A stretch of DNA of 64,000 bases from Kutzneria buriramensis (GCF_003387475.1 NZ_QUNO01000006.1:186001-250000), one strand, 5' to 3'; shown: positions 51,034 through 59,511, counted from the stretch's first letter. Notes: generated by a model from the letters alone, not told the origin. Numbers and translations are program-made.

Positions 51034-52250
51034 GACACCCTCCCGAAAATGGTGATGGCGTTGTTGCCGCCGAAGGCGAAGCCGTGGTTCTGCACGATGT
51101 CCAGCCGGGCCGGCCGGGACCTGCCCGGCACGCAGTCCAGGTCCGGCCCGAGCGCCGGGTCGGTCCGCCGAAGGTTGGCCGTCGGTGGCAGGAAACCCTG
51201 CTCCAGCGCCTTGCAGCAGGCCACCGCGCCGAGCCCGCTGGCCGCGCCCATGCTGTGCCCGATCATCGACTTGATCGAGCTGATCGGCGGCACCTCGTCG
51301 CCGAACACCTTGCGCACGGCGGCGATCTCGGTGGCGTCGTTGGTCGGCGTCCCGGTGCCGTGCGCGCAGATGTAGTCGACGTCGGCCGGGCCGATGCCGG
51401 CCGCCTCGTGCGCGAGCCGGATGCACTCGGCGATGCTGGCCGCGTCCGGGTTGACCATGTGCCGGGCGTCGCAGTTCACGCCGTAGCCCAGCACCTCGGC
51501 GTAGATCGTCGCGCCCCGGCCGACCGCGCTGGTCAGCGGCTCCAGCAGCAGCGCGACCCCGCCCTCGGCGGTGAGAATGCCGGTCCGTTCGGCGTCGAAC
51601 GGCCGGCACAGGTCTTCGGCCAGCGCCCCGAGCTGGAAGAAGCCGGCGTGGGTGGCCCGGTTCACCGAGTCCGCGCCGCCGGCCAGGATGAAGTCGGCCT
51701 CGCCGGTGCGGACCAGGTCGTAGCCGTAGCCGATGGCGAAGTTGCTGGCCGAGCACGCCGTCGGCACGGTCTGCGCCTCCCCGGTCAGCCGCAGCTCGCT
51801 GTTCACCGCGGTGGCGATCTGGCTGGCCGGCGCCTGACCGGCCAGCGCCGGGTCGATGGCCGGCAGCCCGTCCCGCACCCACTGCTCGGTCAGCTTCTGC
51901 ATCACTGTCGACTCGCCGCCGGTGGTGCCCATGATCGACCCGGCGTTGGCCCGGGACAGCAGCTCCGGGTCGATGCCGGCGTCGCGCACGGCCAGCCGCG
52001 CCGCCGCAGCCGCGAACTGGCCGCTTCGCCCCCACCGCGCGGGCTCGATGTGCTCGACCAGTGCGGCCGGGTCAAAGCCGGGCACCTCGCCGGCCATCGT
52101 CACTGGAAAGCCCGCTGGGTCGAAGCTGGCGATGGGCGAGGTGCCGGTGCGACCGGCCCGCAGCGACTCGGCGAACGCCTCGGCCCCCACGCCGATGTTG
52201 CTCACCACGCCGAGGCCGGTCACCACGACCCGCCGCGCCTGGTCAGACAC
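51030..52250 (-). CDS. Beta-ketoacyl-ACP synthase II-like (type II KS)
   Basis: A 406-residue condensing enzyme with Cys166 (TVPTACSASNFA), His297 (ICAHGTGTPTND) and His332 (SIKSMIGHSMGAASG), a complete FabF-type active site. It would elongate acyl chains on the neighbouring ACP with malonyl-ACP by decarboxylative condensation. GTG start at 52250 overlaps the end of the ACP gene by eight bases, and its stop overlaps the CLF-like gene by four, so ACP, KS and CLF-like are made together. Sequence closeness to FabF and not to aromatic KS-alpha is my impression and needs a tree. Confidence 0.88.
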   Translation of the reverse strand: MSDQARRVVVTGLGVVSNIGVGAEAFAESLRAGRTGTSPIASFDPAGFPVTMAGEVPGFDPAALVEHIEPARWGRSGQFAAAAARLAVRDAGIDPELLSRANAGSIMGTTGGESTVMQKLTEQWVRDGLPAIDPALAGQAPASQIATAVNSELRLTGEAQTVPTACSASNFAIGYGYDLVRTGEADFILAGGADSVNRATHAGFFQLGALAEDLCRPFDAERTGILTAEGGVALLLEPLTSAVGRGATIYAEVLGYGVNCDARHMVNPDAASIAECIRLAHEAAGIGPADVDYICAHGTGTPTNDATEIAAVRKVFGDEVPPISSIKSMIGHSMGAASGLGAVACCKALEQGFLPPTANLRRTDPALGPDLDCVPGRSRPARLDIVQNHGFAFGGNNAITIFGRVS

Positions 52251-52500
52251 GCTCCGACTCCGCCGAGTGGGCGAGCACCACGGCCAGCGCGCTGTCCAGG
52301 GTGGTCATCTCGGGCAGCGCGGCCTTGGGCACCAGGACGCCGAGCTCCTTTTCGATCCGGGCCACCACGGTGATCAGCGACAGCGAGTCGGCGTCGTAGT
52401 CGTCCACGAAGTGGCCGGTGTCGGTGAACTCCTCGGGCTCCAGCTCCAGCTCCTGGGCGATGATCTCGCGGATCCGGATCCGCAGCTCGTCGGTCTGCAC
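52243..52500 (-). CDS. Acyl carrier protein
   Basis: An 85-residue ACP. Ser39 in DYDADSLSLI is the phosphopantetheine site and the flanking helices are typical (LRIRIREIIAQELELEPEEF, VVARIEKELGVLVP). I use GTG 52500 with AGGGGG eight bases before it; the longer frame to 52572 crosses the promoter palindrome. First gene of the minus-strand ACP-KS-CLF-like operon, divergent from AfsA. It probably carries the chain made by the adjacent KS. Confidence 0.88.
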   Translation of the reverse strand: MQTDELRIRIREIIAQELELEPEEFTDTGHFVDDYDADSLSLITVVARIEKELGVLVPKAALPEMTTLDSALAVVLAHSAESERV

Positions 52501-52566
52501 GGGTAATCCCCCTCGTTCATTCGATTGCTTGACACGAATGTACGTCGCGGGGAATTGATAGCGGTA

Positions 52567-52583
52567 GTACACCTAAGTTGTAC
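52567..52583. promoter_or_regulatory. Palindrome in the ACP/AfsA divergent promoter
   Basis: GTACACCTAAGTTGTAC is a 17-bp near-palindrome (three mismatched pairs about the central base) between the ACP operon and the AfsA operon. It is placed to control both. Butanolide receptor (ArpA-like) sites have comparable size and position next to AfsA genes, but no receptor gene lies in the window. Confidence 0.5.
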
Positions 52584-52683
52584 GGTCTCCACGCGTATTC
52601 GGCGTCACTTTGACGGGCCCTTCATTCCGTTTTCATGCGGCGGTGTCAGTCTCGTTCCGGCCACGATTACCCACGGAAGTGAA

Positions 52684-53640
52684 ATGATGACAACCACCGA
52701 AGGGCGCCGCTCGTTCCTGCGCACTGTCGACCGCAGGACCGTGCACCGGCAGGCCGTCGCCGAGGTTTTCCTCACGGACATGTGGCCGACGGGCGACATG
52801 GAGTTCGGCGCCGCGGCCCAGCTCCCGCTCACCCACGGCTACTACAACGACCACACCCAGACGCCCTGCCACGTCGACCCGCTGCTCGTGCTGGAAGCGG
52901 CCCGGCAGGCCTCGATCTACGGTGCGCACGAGTTGGCCGTGCCGCTGGAGACCTCGCTGATCGTGAACTCGTTCAGCGTGCGGCTGACCAACCTGGCCCC
53001 GCTAGTGGTCGGCCGGCGGCCGACGGAGCTGACCATGGCCACCCGGTTCAAGGCGGTGCGGACCCGCGGTGGCCGCCCGCGCACCGGGCACGTCATCCAC
53101 CAGCTGCACGTCGGCACCGCACACGTCGGCGTGGTGGAGATCGAGGTGCTGCTGGTCAGCTACGGCGAGCACGACGCGCTGCGGAACATGTGGCGCGACA
53201 CGCCGGCGCGGTCGACGGCGTGCCTGCCGGACGTCGTCGACCGCGACCAACTGCCGCCGCAGCTGGTCGGTCGCGTGCACCCGGTCAACGTCGTGCTGGC
53301 CGAGCCCCGTCGCACCCACGCGGGCGTGTTGGTGCGGGTCACGCCGCGCCTGGCCAACCGGGCGCTGTTCGACCACGACTACGACCACGTGCCGGCGCTG
53401 ACCCTGACCGAGGCCGCCCGGCAGCTGGCGCTGTATGCCGCCGACGACGGCACCGGCGCCGTGCTCGAGCGGACCTCGGTGGCCGGCCTCGCCGGCCGGT
53501 TCCACCGGTTCGCCGAGCTGGACGAGCCGATCACCGCCCTGGCCCGGGTCGCGGCGCCGGACACCCGGGTCGTGTTCCGCCAGGGCGGCAACGAGATCTC
53601 GGAGATCACTGTGACCCTGAGCGGAGGCGGCCATGCCTGA
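52684..53640 (+). CDS. AfsA/ScbA-like gamma-butyrolactone biosynthesis protein
   Basis: A 318-residue protein with two AfsA hotdog repeats: RRTVHRQAVAEVFLTDMWPT, QLPLTHGYYNDHTQTPCHVD, LLVLEAARQASIYGAHE, then in the second repeat ALTLTEAARQLALYAAD. AfsA-type enzymes join a beta-ketoacyl thioester to dihydroxyacetone phosphate, the first step to A-factor-like butanolides. The start is ATG 52684 (or the adjacent ATG 52687). It overlaps the HAD gene by eight bases. The neighbouring KS/ACP could supply its acyl substrate. Confidence 0.88.
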   Translation: MMTTTEGRRSFLRTVDRRTVHRQAVAEVFLTDMWPTGDMEFGAAAQLPLTHGYYNDHTQTPCHVDPLLVLEAARQASIYGAHELAVPLETSLIVNSFSVRLTNLAPLVVGRRPTELTMATRFKAVRTRGGRPRTGHVIHQLHVGTAHVGVVEIEVLLVSYGEHDALRNMWRDTPARSTACLPDVVDRDQLPPQLVGRVHPVNVVLAEPRRTHAGVLVRVTPRLANRALFDHDYDHVPALTLTEAARQLALYAADDGTGAVLERTSVAGLAGRFHRFAELDEPITALARVAAPDTRVVFRQGGNEISEITVTLSGGGHA

Positions 53641-54283
53641 CGTCAAGGCCGTGTGGACCGACTTCGGCGGCGTGCTGACCCCGCCGATCGCCGTCACGCT
53701 GCAGACCTTCTGCCAGAAGTGGGAGGTCGACCGCAACGCCCTGATGGCCGCCGTGTGGGCGGTGACCCAGCGCTACGACACCACCGACGTCATGCTGCCG
53801 CTGGACACGCCGCTGGTCAGCGAGCAGGAATGGCTGGGCCAGGTCAAGGCCGAGCTGCTGGCCAACGGCATCTCGCTGGCGGTGGACAGCTTCGCCGACG
53901 CCTGGTTCGGCGGCCGGGAGGCCAACGCGGCGTGGCTGGCGCGGCTGCGCCGGGCCCGCGCGGACGGGCTGTTCGTCGGCATGCTGTCGAACATGGTGCC
54001 GTCGTGGGACGCGCACTGGCGGGCCATGGTCCCGCCCGACGAGCTCTTCGACGACGTGCTGCTGTCCTACCAGGTCGGCTTCCGCAAGCCGGCCAAGGAG
54101 ATCTTCGACCTGGCCGTGCTGCGCTCTGGCGTGCCGGCCGCGCAGTCGGTGTTCGTGGACGACCTCGAGGCTAACTGCGCCGGCGCGCGGGCCCAGGGCT
54201 GGCGGGCCATCCAGTTCACCGACACCGACCAGGCCATCGCGCGGCTCGACGAGCTGCTCGGCACCACCGGAGGCGCCACGTGA
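53633..54283 (+). CDS. HAD-family hydrolase, probable phosphatase
   Basis: A 216-residue HAD protein. Motif I is WTDFGGVLT (nucleophile Asp near residue 10), motif II LSNM, motif III KPAKEIF, motif IV VFVDDLEANCAGA. The helical cap lies between motifs I and II. Between AfsA and a ketoreductase, overlapping both, the natural role is removal of phosphate from the AfsA product, as other phosphatases do in butanolide pathways. That role is inferred from position. The start ATG overlaps the AfsA stop and its stop overlaps the SDR GTG. Confidence 0.86.
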   Translation: MPDVKAVWTDFGGVLTPPIAVTLQTFCQKWEVDRNALMAAVWAVTQRYDTTDVMLPLDTPLVSEQEWLGQVKAELLANGISLAVDSFADAWFGGREANAAWLARLRRARADGLFVGMLSNMVPSWDAHWRAMVPPDELFDDVLLSYQVGFRKPAKEIFDLAVLRSGVPAAQSVFVDDLEANCAGARAQGWRAIQFTDTDQAIARLDELLGTTGGAT

Positions 54284-54984
54284 CCCGCTCGGTACTCGTC
54301 ACCGGCGGCAACCGGGGGATCGGCCTGGCCATCGCCCGGTCCTTCGCCGACGCCGGCGACAAGGTCGCCATCACCCACCGCACCGGCGAGGCACCGGCCA
54401 GCCTGTTCGGCGTGCGCTGCGACGTCACCGACACCGCGTCGGTCGAGCGCGCGTTCGAGGAGGTCGCGGCCCATCAAGGACCGGTAGAGGTGCTGGTGTC
54501 CAACGCCGGCATCACCCGGGACGGCCTGCTGCTGGCCATGCCCGACGGCGACTTCCTGGACGTCGTCGGCACCAACCTGATGGGCGCGGTGCGGGTGGCC
54601 AAGCGGGCCGCGTTGAGCATGGTCCGCGCCCGCTGGGGCCGGATCATCCTGATCGGCTCGGCCACCGGGTTGATGGGCGGCGCCGGCATCACCAACTACG
54701 CCGCGTCCAAGGCCGCGCTGGCCGGCTTCGCGCGCTCACTGGCGTGGGAGCTGGGTCCGCGCGGCATCACCGTGAACGTGGTGTGCCCGGGGCTGATCGA
54801 CACCGACATGGTCGCCGACGTGGAGCCCAAGCGGCGGCAATGGGTCCTGGACACGACCGCACTGCGCCGCCCGGGCACGCCGGAGGAGGTCGCGCACGTG
54901 GTGCGGTTCCTCGCCGCAGACGCGGCCGGCTTCGTCACCGGTGCGCTGATCCCGGTCAGCGGTGGCTTCGGCATGGGCAACTGA
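54280..54984 (+). CDS. FabG-like SDR ketoreductase
   Basis: A 234-residue classical SDR: TGGNRGIG NADP-binding motif near residue 7, VSNAGITRDG, the catalytic ILIGSATGLMG ... TNYAASKAALAGFARSLA (Ser, Tyr, Lys), and CPGLIDTDMV. Very like FabG-type ketoreductases. In this operon it may reduce the 6-keto or ring intermediate of a butanolide, or a KS-made beta-ketoacyl-ACP. GTG start overlapping the HAD stop. A truncated copy lies inverted at 47.5-48.0 kb. Confidence 0.88.
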   Translation: MTRSVLVTGGNRGIGLAIARSFADAGDKVAITHRTGEAPASLFGVRCDVTDTASVERAFEEVAAHQGPVEVLVSNAGITRDGLLLAMPDGDFLDVVGTNLMGAVRVAKRAALSMVRARWGRIILIGSATGLMGGAGITNYAASKAALAGFARSLAWELGPRGITVNVVCPGLIDTDMVADVEPKRRQWVLDTTALRRPGTPEEVAHVVRFLAADAAGFVTGALIPVSGGFGMGN

Positions 54985-55010
54985 CACTTACCTTTCGAAA
55001 GGAGGACGGC

Positions 55011-55493
55011 ATGTCGGAACCGGCAGGCCCGTTCGGCGACATCCCGCCGCAGACCATCGAGGTCGCGCTTGGCCTCGCCCGCGTGTTCGCCGAGCTCGAC
55101 GAGGAGGCGGCGCTCAAGTACGTCGCTGAGGACTTCGTCGACCACGAGGCGTCGGCCGGCGTCGGCGGCGGTCCGCTCGGCTACCTGGCCACGGCCCGGT
55201 ACATGCGCGGCGCATTCTCGGACGCAACCTGGCAGCCCGACGACTTCTTCGCCGCCGGCGACAAGTTCGCGGTGCGGATGACCTTCAGCGGCCGGCACAC
55301 CGGGGACTTCCTCGGTATTCCGCCGACCGGCCGCGAGGTCCGCGTGCAGCACCTGCACTTCTACCGCATCGCCGGCGGCCAGGCGGTGGAGCACTGGGGC
55401 GCTCGCGACGAGCTGTCCCTGCTGCGCCAGATCGGTGTGTTCACGCCGGAGGTCCCGACGCCGGCCGACGCCGGCGCTGCGGCGGGCGACTGA
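55011..55493 (+). CDS. SnoaL-like / ester cyclase family protein
   Basis: A 160-residue NTF2-fold protein with YLATARYMRGAFSDATWQPD, AVRMTFSGRHTGDFLGIPPT and VQHLHFYRIAGGQAVEHWGA, typical of the SnoaL-like ester cyclase family. A strong AAAGGAGG ribosome site is seven bases before the ATG. Members catalyse polyketide ring closures or hydrolysis/isomerisation of small molecules; the substrate here is unknown. Last gene of the AfsA operon, followed by a terminator. A decayed copy is at 47180-47533. Confidence 0.85.
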   Translation: MSEPAGPFGDIPPQTIEVALGLARVFAELDEEAALKYVAEDFVDHEASAGVGGGPLGYLATARYMRGAFSDATWQPDDFFAAGDKFAVRMTFSGRHTGDFLGIPPTGREVRVQHLHFYRIAGGQAVEHWGARDELSLLRQIGVFTPEVPTPADAGAAAGD

Positions 55494-55502
55494 TCGAGGC
55501 GC

Positions 55503-55541
55503 CAGCGGCGGGGTGGGCCCATCGGGTCCACCCCGCCGCTG
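55503..55541. terminator. Bidirectional hairpin between convergent genes
   Basis: An inverted repeat with about 18-base arms (one internal mismatch) around ATC lies between the SnoaL-like gene and the convergent LLM gene. There is no T-tract. It probably terminates both operons. Confidence 0.78.
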
Positions 55542-55544
55542 TGT

Positions 55545-56567
55545 TCACTGCTGGAGCCGCCGCAGTTCGGCCAGGATCGGCCGCCAGTTCTCCGGCTCGC
55601 TGCCGTGCAGCTGGTAGAAGGACATGCTGGTGACCAGGTCGCCGAACCGCTGGTGCAGCTTCGCGGCCACCTCCTTGTGCTCGCCGACCAGAGTGAAGGT
55701 GTCCAGCACGCCGTCGTCGATGACGGCGGCCGCCTCCTCGGCCAGCCGCCCCTCGGCCGACAGCCGGTGCAGGTCGTCGCGCAGGTCCTCCAGCCCGTGC
55801 GTCTCCAGCACGTGGGTGTAGCTCGGGATGGCCGCGTAGAACGCCAGCTGCTGCTTGGCGTGGTCAACGGCGGACCGGTACTCCTCCTCGGTGCGGCCGG
55901 TGGCCACGATCGGCGTGATGTGGATCTCGAAGTCGTCCATGGACCGGCCGACCTCGGCCCGCGCCTTGCTCAGGATCGGCAGCGTGAAATCCTGGAGGAA
56001 CTTGCGGGTGGTGATGATGTGGGCCAGGAAGCCGTCGGCGGTCTCGCCGGCGACGGCGGTCATCCGCTCGCCCACGCCGGCGAGCAGCACCGGCGGCGGC
56101 CCGAACTCGTTCGGGCCCGGGTTGAAGAACGGCACCATCAGCGTGTGCCGGTAGAACTCGCCGCGGAAGCGCAGCCGGCCGCCGGTGGCCCAGCTCTCCC
56201 AGATGGCCCGCATGGCCAGCACGTACTCGCGCATCCGGGCCGCCGGCTGCGACCACGGCATGCTGAACCGGCGGGTGATGTGGGCCTTGATCTGCGAGCC
56301 GATGCCCAGCGAGAACCGGCCGCCGGACAGCGTCTGCAGGTCGTTGGCCAGGATGGCCATGGTCATCGGGTTGCGGGCGAAGGCGACCGCCAGTCCGGTT
56401 CGCAGCGCCAGCGTGGAGCTGCGCTGGGCGGCCAGGGCCAGCCCGATGAACGGGTCGTACTGGATCTCTGATGTCCAGAGCGAGTCGTAGCCGATGTCCT
56501 CGACCTCGGCCGCGATCTCCGCGATCCGGGTCGGAGACACGGAGATCGTGTGGAAATCAACACGCAC
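55545..56567 (-). CDS. LLM-class F420/FMN oxidoreductase
   Basis: A 340-residue luciferase-like TIM-barrel enzyme: MRVDFHTISVSPTRIAEIAA, YDSLWTSEIQYDPF, GLAVAFARNPMTMAILANDL, GRFSLGIGSQIKAHITRRFS, then a C-terminal part shared with the remnant at 45214. GTG 56567 with GGGGGGA six bases upstream fixes the start; the open frame continues beyond without homology. Such enzymes reduce or oxidise substrates with F420 or FMN and often tailor metabolites. Probably part of the cluster; the terminator separates it from the AfsA operon. Confidence 0.87.
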   Translation of the reverse strand: MRVDFHTISVSPTRIAEIAAEVEDIGYDSLWTSEIQYDPFIGLALAAQRSSTLALRTGLAVAFARNPMTMAILANDLQTLSGGRFSLGIGSQIKAHITRRFSMPWSQPAARMREYVLAMRAIWESWATGGRLRFRGEFYRHTLMVPFFNPGPNEFGPPPVLLAGVGERMTAVAGETADGFLAHIITTRKFLQDFTLPILSKARAEVGRSMDDFEIHITPIVATGRTEEEYRSAVDHAKQQLAFYAAIPSYTHVLETHGLEDLRDDLHRLSAEGRLAEEAAAVIDDGVLDTFTLVGEHKEVAAKLHQRFGDLVTSMSFYQLHGSEPENWRPILAELRRLQQ

Positions 56568-56611
56568 GGTATCCCCCCGTAATGTCGTTGGTGGATAAGA
56601 CGAAAGAGCCG

Positions 56612-57376
56612 TCAGGACGCGCGCGAGGCCGTCAGGATGTCGTACTGGAGCTGTTGCAGCTCCGCCGAGGGCTCCAGCCCCAGCTCCTCGTCGAGCAGGG
56701 TGCGCAGCGCCCGGAAGGCCTCCAGCGCCTCGCGGCGCCGCCCGGACAGCCGCAGCGCGTCGATCAGCCGGGCGTGCAGCCACTCGTTGAACGGGTTGGC
56801 CGCCACCAGTTTCCGCAGCTCCGGAACCAGCTCCCGGTGGTGCCCCAGCCGCATCTCTGCCTCAACGCGCATCTCCAGCGCGCGGATCCGCAGTTCCCGC
56901 AGGTGGTCCACATAGCTGGTGAGCACCGGCCCGAGCGGGACGTTGGCCAGCGTCGGGCCCCGCCAGAGCGCCACCGCCCCGCGCAGCACCTCGGCCGCCT
57001 CCTCGTAGCGGCCCCGAGCGAGCTGGGCGCGGCCGCGGTCCACGGCCGTGCGGAACAGCTCGGCGTCGAGTTGTCCGGTCTCCAGCCGCAGCATGTAGCC
57101 GGCGTGCTGGGTCAGCAGCAGCTCGGACAGCATCGGCACGGATGTCTCCTGCTCCAGCATCTTGCGCAGGTGGTAGACGTGCGTGCGGATGGTGGTGACG
57201 GCCGTCCTGGGATGCCGGGAATCCCACAGCTCGTCGGCGATCGTGTCCACGTCCACGAGCTGGTTGGCGCGCAGCGCCAGCAGCGCGAGCACCTTGCGGA
57301 CCTTCGGTCCGCGCGGCACGTAGACCCCTTCCTCGGTATGGAGCTCCAAAGTGCCGAGCACGGCGATTCGGATCAT
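56612..57376 (-). CDS. SARP-family pathway activator
   Basis: A 254-residue regulator of the AfsR/DnrI/RedD type. The OmpR-like winged helix covers about residues 1-95 (IRIAVLGTLELHTEEGVYVP, RTAVTTIRTHVYHLRKML), followed by a bacterial transcriptional activation domain to the end (AELFRTAVDRGRAQLARGRY, LVAANPFNEWLHARLIDALR). There is no ATPase domain, so it is a small SARP. GGGGGAG lies just upstream of ATG 57376. SARPs switch on secondary-metabolite clusters; this one is divergent from the dehydratase genes. Confidence 0.9.
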   Translation of the reverse strand: MIRIAVLGTLELHTEEGVYVPRGPKVRKVLALLALRANQLVDVDTIADELWDSRHPRTAVTTIRTHVYHLRKMLEQETSVPMLSELLLTQHAGYMLRLETGQLDAELFRTAVDRGRAQLARGRYEEAAEVLRGAVALWRGPTLANVPLGPVLTSYVDHLRELRIRALEMRVEAEMRLGHHRELVPELRKLVAANPFNEWLHARLIDALRLSGRRREALEAFRALRTLLDEELGLEPSAELQQLQYDILTASRAS

Positions 57377-57591
57377 GTCTCCCCCTGCAATCCGTGTTCC
57401 CCCCGGGCGTCGCTCCCCAGAGACGCCCGGCATAACTAGTAGCACTCAACGCTATCCATATCAACGAGGATGCCTCTTTAGTGGTACAGGGGCGGATTCC
57501 GGGTCACGTCCAGGTAAGCCGGGTGGTTTGACGTTGTTTCGACCACGCCGGGCTAGCGTCGCCACGGCACGCCACCACCGGAGGGGGACCG

Positions 57592-58035
57592 ATGGCGATC
57601 GACGCCGGCTTCGTCGGCCGGACCTATCCGCCGACCGCGCCTTACCTGGTCGGGCGGGAGAAGATCCGCGAGTTCGCGCGCGCGACTGGCCAGCACCATC
57701 CGCTTCACCACGACCTGACCGCAGCCGGCGCGCTCGGCCACCACGACCTGCTCGCGCCGCCCACGTTCGCCATCGTGCTGACCATGTCGGCGGAGGGACA
57801 GGCGATCTTCGATCCGGCGCTGGGGCTGGACTTCAGCCGGGTCGTGCACCGCTCGCAGCAGTTCACCCACAGCCGGCCGATCCACGCCGGCGACCTGCTG
57901 TCCGTGACTGTCACGGTCGCCGCCGTGGACAGCGTCGGCGGCAACGACGTGCTGACCCTGTCCAGCCGGGTCGCGACCGTGCAGGGCGATCAGGTCTGCA
58001 CGGCGGTCAGCACGCTCGTCGCGCGGGCCGCCTGA
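57592..58035 (+). CDS. HadA-like (FAS1-type) dehydratase subunit
   Basis: A 147-residue hotdog protein of the MaoC N-terminal/FAS1-like dehydratase family: REKIREFARATGQHHPLHHD, LLAPPTFAIVL and RSQQFTHSRPIHAGD. In the hydratase motif the catalytic Asp of GDxNPxH is replaced (TGQHHPLH), as expected for the non-catalytic subunit of a HadA/HadB pair. GGAGGGGGA precedes the ATG. It overlaps the next gene by one base, so a heterodimer is likely. Role: dehydration of a beta-hydroxyacyl-ACP. Confidence 0.84.
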   Translation: MAIDAGFVGRTYPPTAPYLVGREKIREFARATGQHHPLHHDLTAAGALGHHDLLAPPTFAIVLTMSAEGQAIFDPALGLDFSRVVHRSQQFTHSRPIHAGDLLSVTVTVAAVDSVGGNDVLTLSSRVATVQGDQVCTAVSTLVARAA

Positions 58036-58457
58036 TGCGGCCGAACTGGGACGACGTCCAGGAGGGCAGTGCGTTGCCCGAACGGGTCGTCCGGCTGGAC
58101 CGCGCCGACCTCGTCCGCTACGCGGGCGCGTCCGGCGACTTCAACATCATCCACTGGAACGCCCGCGCCGCGGTGGCCGCCGGTCTGCCCGACGTGATCG
58201 CGCACGGCATGCTCACGCTGGCGCTGGCCGTCGGCACGGTCGGCGACTGGTGTGGCGATCCGGCGGCCGTCGTCGAATGCGGCGGCCGGTTCGCGAAACC
58301 CGTTGTGGTGCCGGACGACGCGGCCGGGGTCGAGCTGCGCGTGGTCGGCACCGTCGGCCGCAAGTGCGTGGACCGGACGGTCCGAGTGGACATCACGGTG
58401 TTCTGTGGCGGCGAGAAGGTGCTGACCAAGGCCCGCGCCGTCGTCCGCCTGGCCTGA
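58035..58457 (+). CDS. HadB-like MaoC dehydratase, catalytic subunit
   Basis: A 140-residue MaoC hotdog dehydratase with the catalytic pair Asp35 and His40 in GASGDFNIIHWN and the downstream VIAHGMLTLALAVG. It overlaps the HadA-like gene (TGATG). Together they would dehydrate (R)-3-hydroxyacyl-ACP to the enoyl form. With the KS, ACP and ketoreductase this gives most of an elongation cycle; no enoyl reductase is seen, so an unsaturated chain is possible. Confidence 0.87.
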   Translation: MRPNWDDVQEGSALPERVVRLDRADLVRYAGASGDFNIIHWNARAAVAAGLPDVIAHGMLTLALAVGTVGDWCGDPAAVVECGGRFAKPVVVPDDAAGVELRVVGTVGRKCVDRTVRVDITVFCGGEKVLTKARAVVRLA

Positions 58458-58479
58458 CAGACAAGGAAGTTGGGGAGAG

Positions 58480-59511
58480 ATGACTGGGACCAGAATGTTC
58501 ATCGGCGGCTACGCGGGCGCCGACAGGCTGACGCACGGCATCACGGCGGCCGGCTTCGGGGCGTCGGCCAGCGTGCAGACCGACGTGCCGAACCCGTTCG
58601 GCTTCGCCGTGTCAGGGAACGTCCTCTACGTGGCCAGCAATGTCGCCGACGGGCGCGTGCACGCGTTGCGGATCGGCGCGGAAGGCGTGCTGACGCCGAT
58701 CGGCGACCAGTCGGCGCGTGGGGCTGGCACCGTGCAGCTGAGCCTTCATCCGCTCGGGGCCTGGCTGTTCGCGGTCAACCACGACTCCGGCAGCGTGGTC
58801 GTCTTCCCGGTGGCGCCGGACGGTTCGCTCGGCGAGGTGGCGAACCTGGTGCAGCACACGGGTTCCGGGCCGGACCCAGTCGCCCAGCAGTCACCGCACC
58901 CGCACTTCGTCGTCGCCGACCCGAGCGGCGAGCGCGTGCTCGTGACGGACAAGGGCACCGACTGCCTGTACGTGTACGACTTCGACGGCGAAACCGGCGC
59001 GCTGTCCGAGCACGCCAGGGTGCGGCTGGGTTCCGGCGTCGGCCCGCGCAGCCTGGTCGTGCACCCGAACGGGCGGCACCTGTACGTGAACACCGAGCTG
59101 GCGTCGACGATTGTCGTCTGTGGCTACGACATCGCGACCGGACAGCCGAAGATCCTCGACACGGTGTCCACCCTGCCGGCCGGCGTCGAGCTGTGGAATG
59201 CCCCTTCGGGACTGGCGATCCGCCCGGACGGGCGGTTCCTGTACGCGGCCAACCGCGGCCACGACAGCATCGCCGTCTTCGCGGTTTCCGAGGACGGCGG
59301 CTCGCTGCGGCCGGTGCACAGCCAGCCGGTTGGCGCGGCGGCCACGTTGCCCTGGGACGTCGTGGTCGCCGCCGACGGCAGCCGCCTCTACGTGCCGAAC
59401 CTAGTTGCGGGCACGGTCGCCACGTTCGGGATCGACCAGGACAGCGGGCTCTTGGAGCTCGTCGAGCCCACCCTCGCGGTGCCCACTCCCGCCTGCGTCG
59501 CCCTGGTGTGA
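58480..59511 (+). CDS. Lactonase-family seven-bladed beta-propeller enzyme
   Basis: A 343-residue protein of the lactonase (6-phosphogluconolactonase-like, Pgl) family: RMFIGGYAGA at the start, then blades such as LSLHPLGAWLFAVNHDSGSV, PHPHFVVADPSGERVLVTDK, SLVVHPNGRHLYVNTELAST and IRPDGRFLYAANRGHDSIAV. There is no signal peptide. In a cluster with AfsA it could open or close a butanolide ring, but carboxymuconate or sugar lactones are family alternatives. Its last 111 bases overlap the convergent MFS gene. Confidence 0.86.
   Translation: MTGTRMFIGGYAGADRLTHGITAAGFGASASVQTDVPNPFGFAVSGNVLYVASNVADGRVHALRIGAEGVLTPIGDQSARGAGTVQLSLHPLGAWLFAVNHDSGSVVVFPVAPDGSLGEVANLVQHTGSGPDPVAQQSPHPHFVVADPSGERVLVTDKGTDCLYVYDFDGETGALSEHARVRLGSGVGPRSLVVHPNGRHLYVNTELASTIVVCGYDIATGQPKILDTVSTLPAGVELWNAPSGLAIRPDGRFLYAANRGHDSIAVFAVSEDGGSLRPVHSQPVGAAATLPWDVVVAADGSRLYVPNLVAGTVATFGIDQDSGLLELVEPTLAVPTPACVALV

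Noticed and set aside
49978-52035. A 685-residue frame that would fuse the CLF-like protein to upstream sequence
   Set aside because: The N-terminal half is a wrong-frame reading of the KS gene; the ATG at 51033 gives the family-consistent protein.
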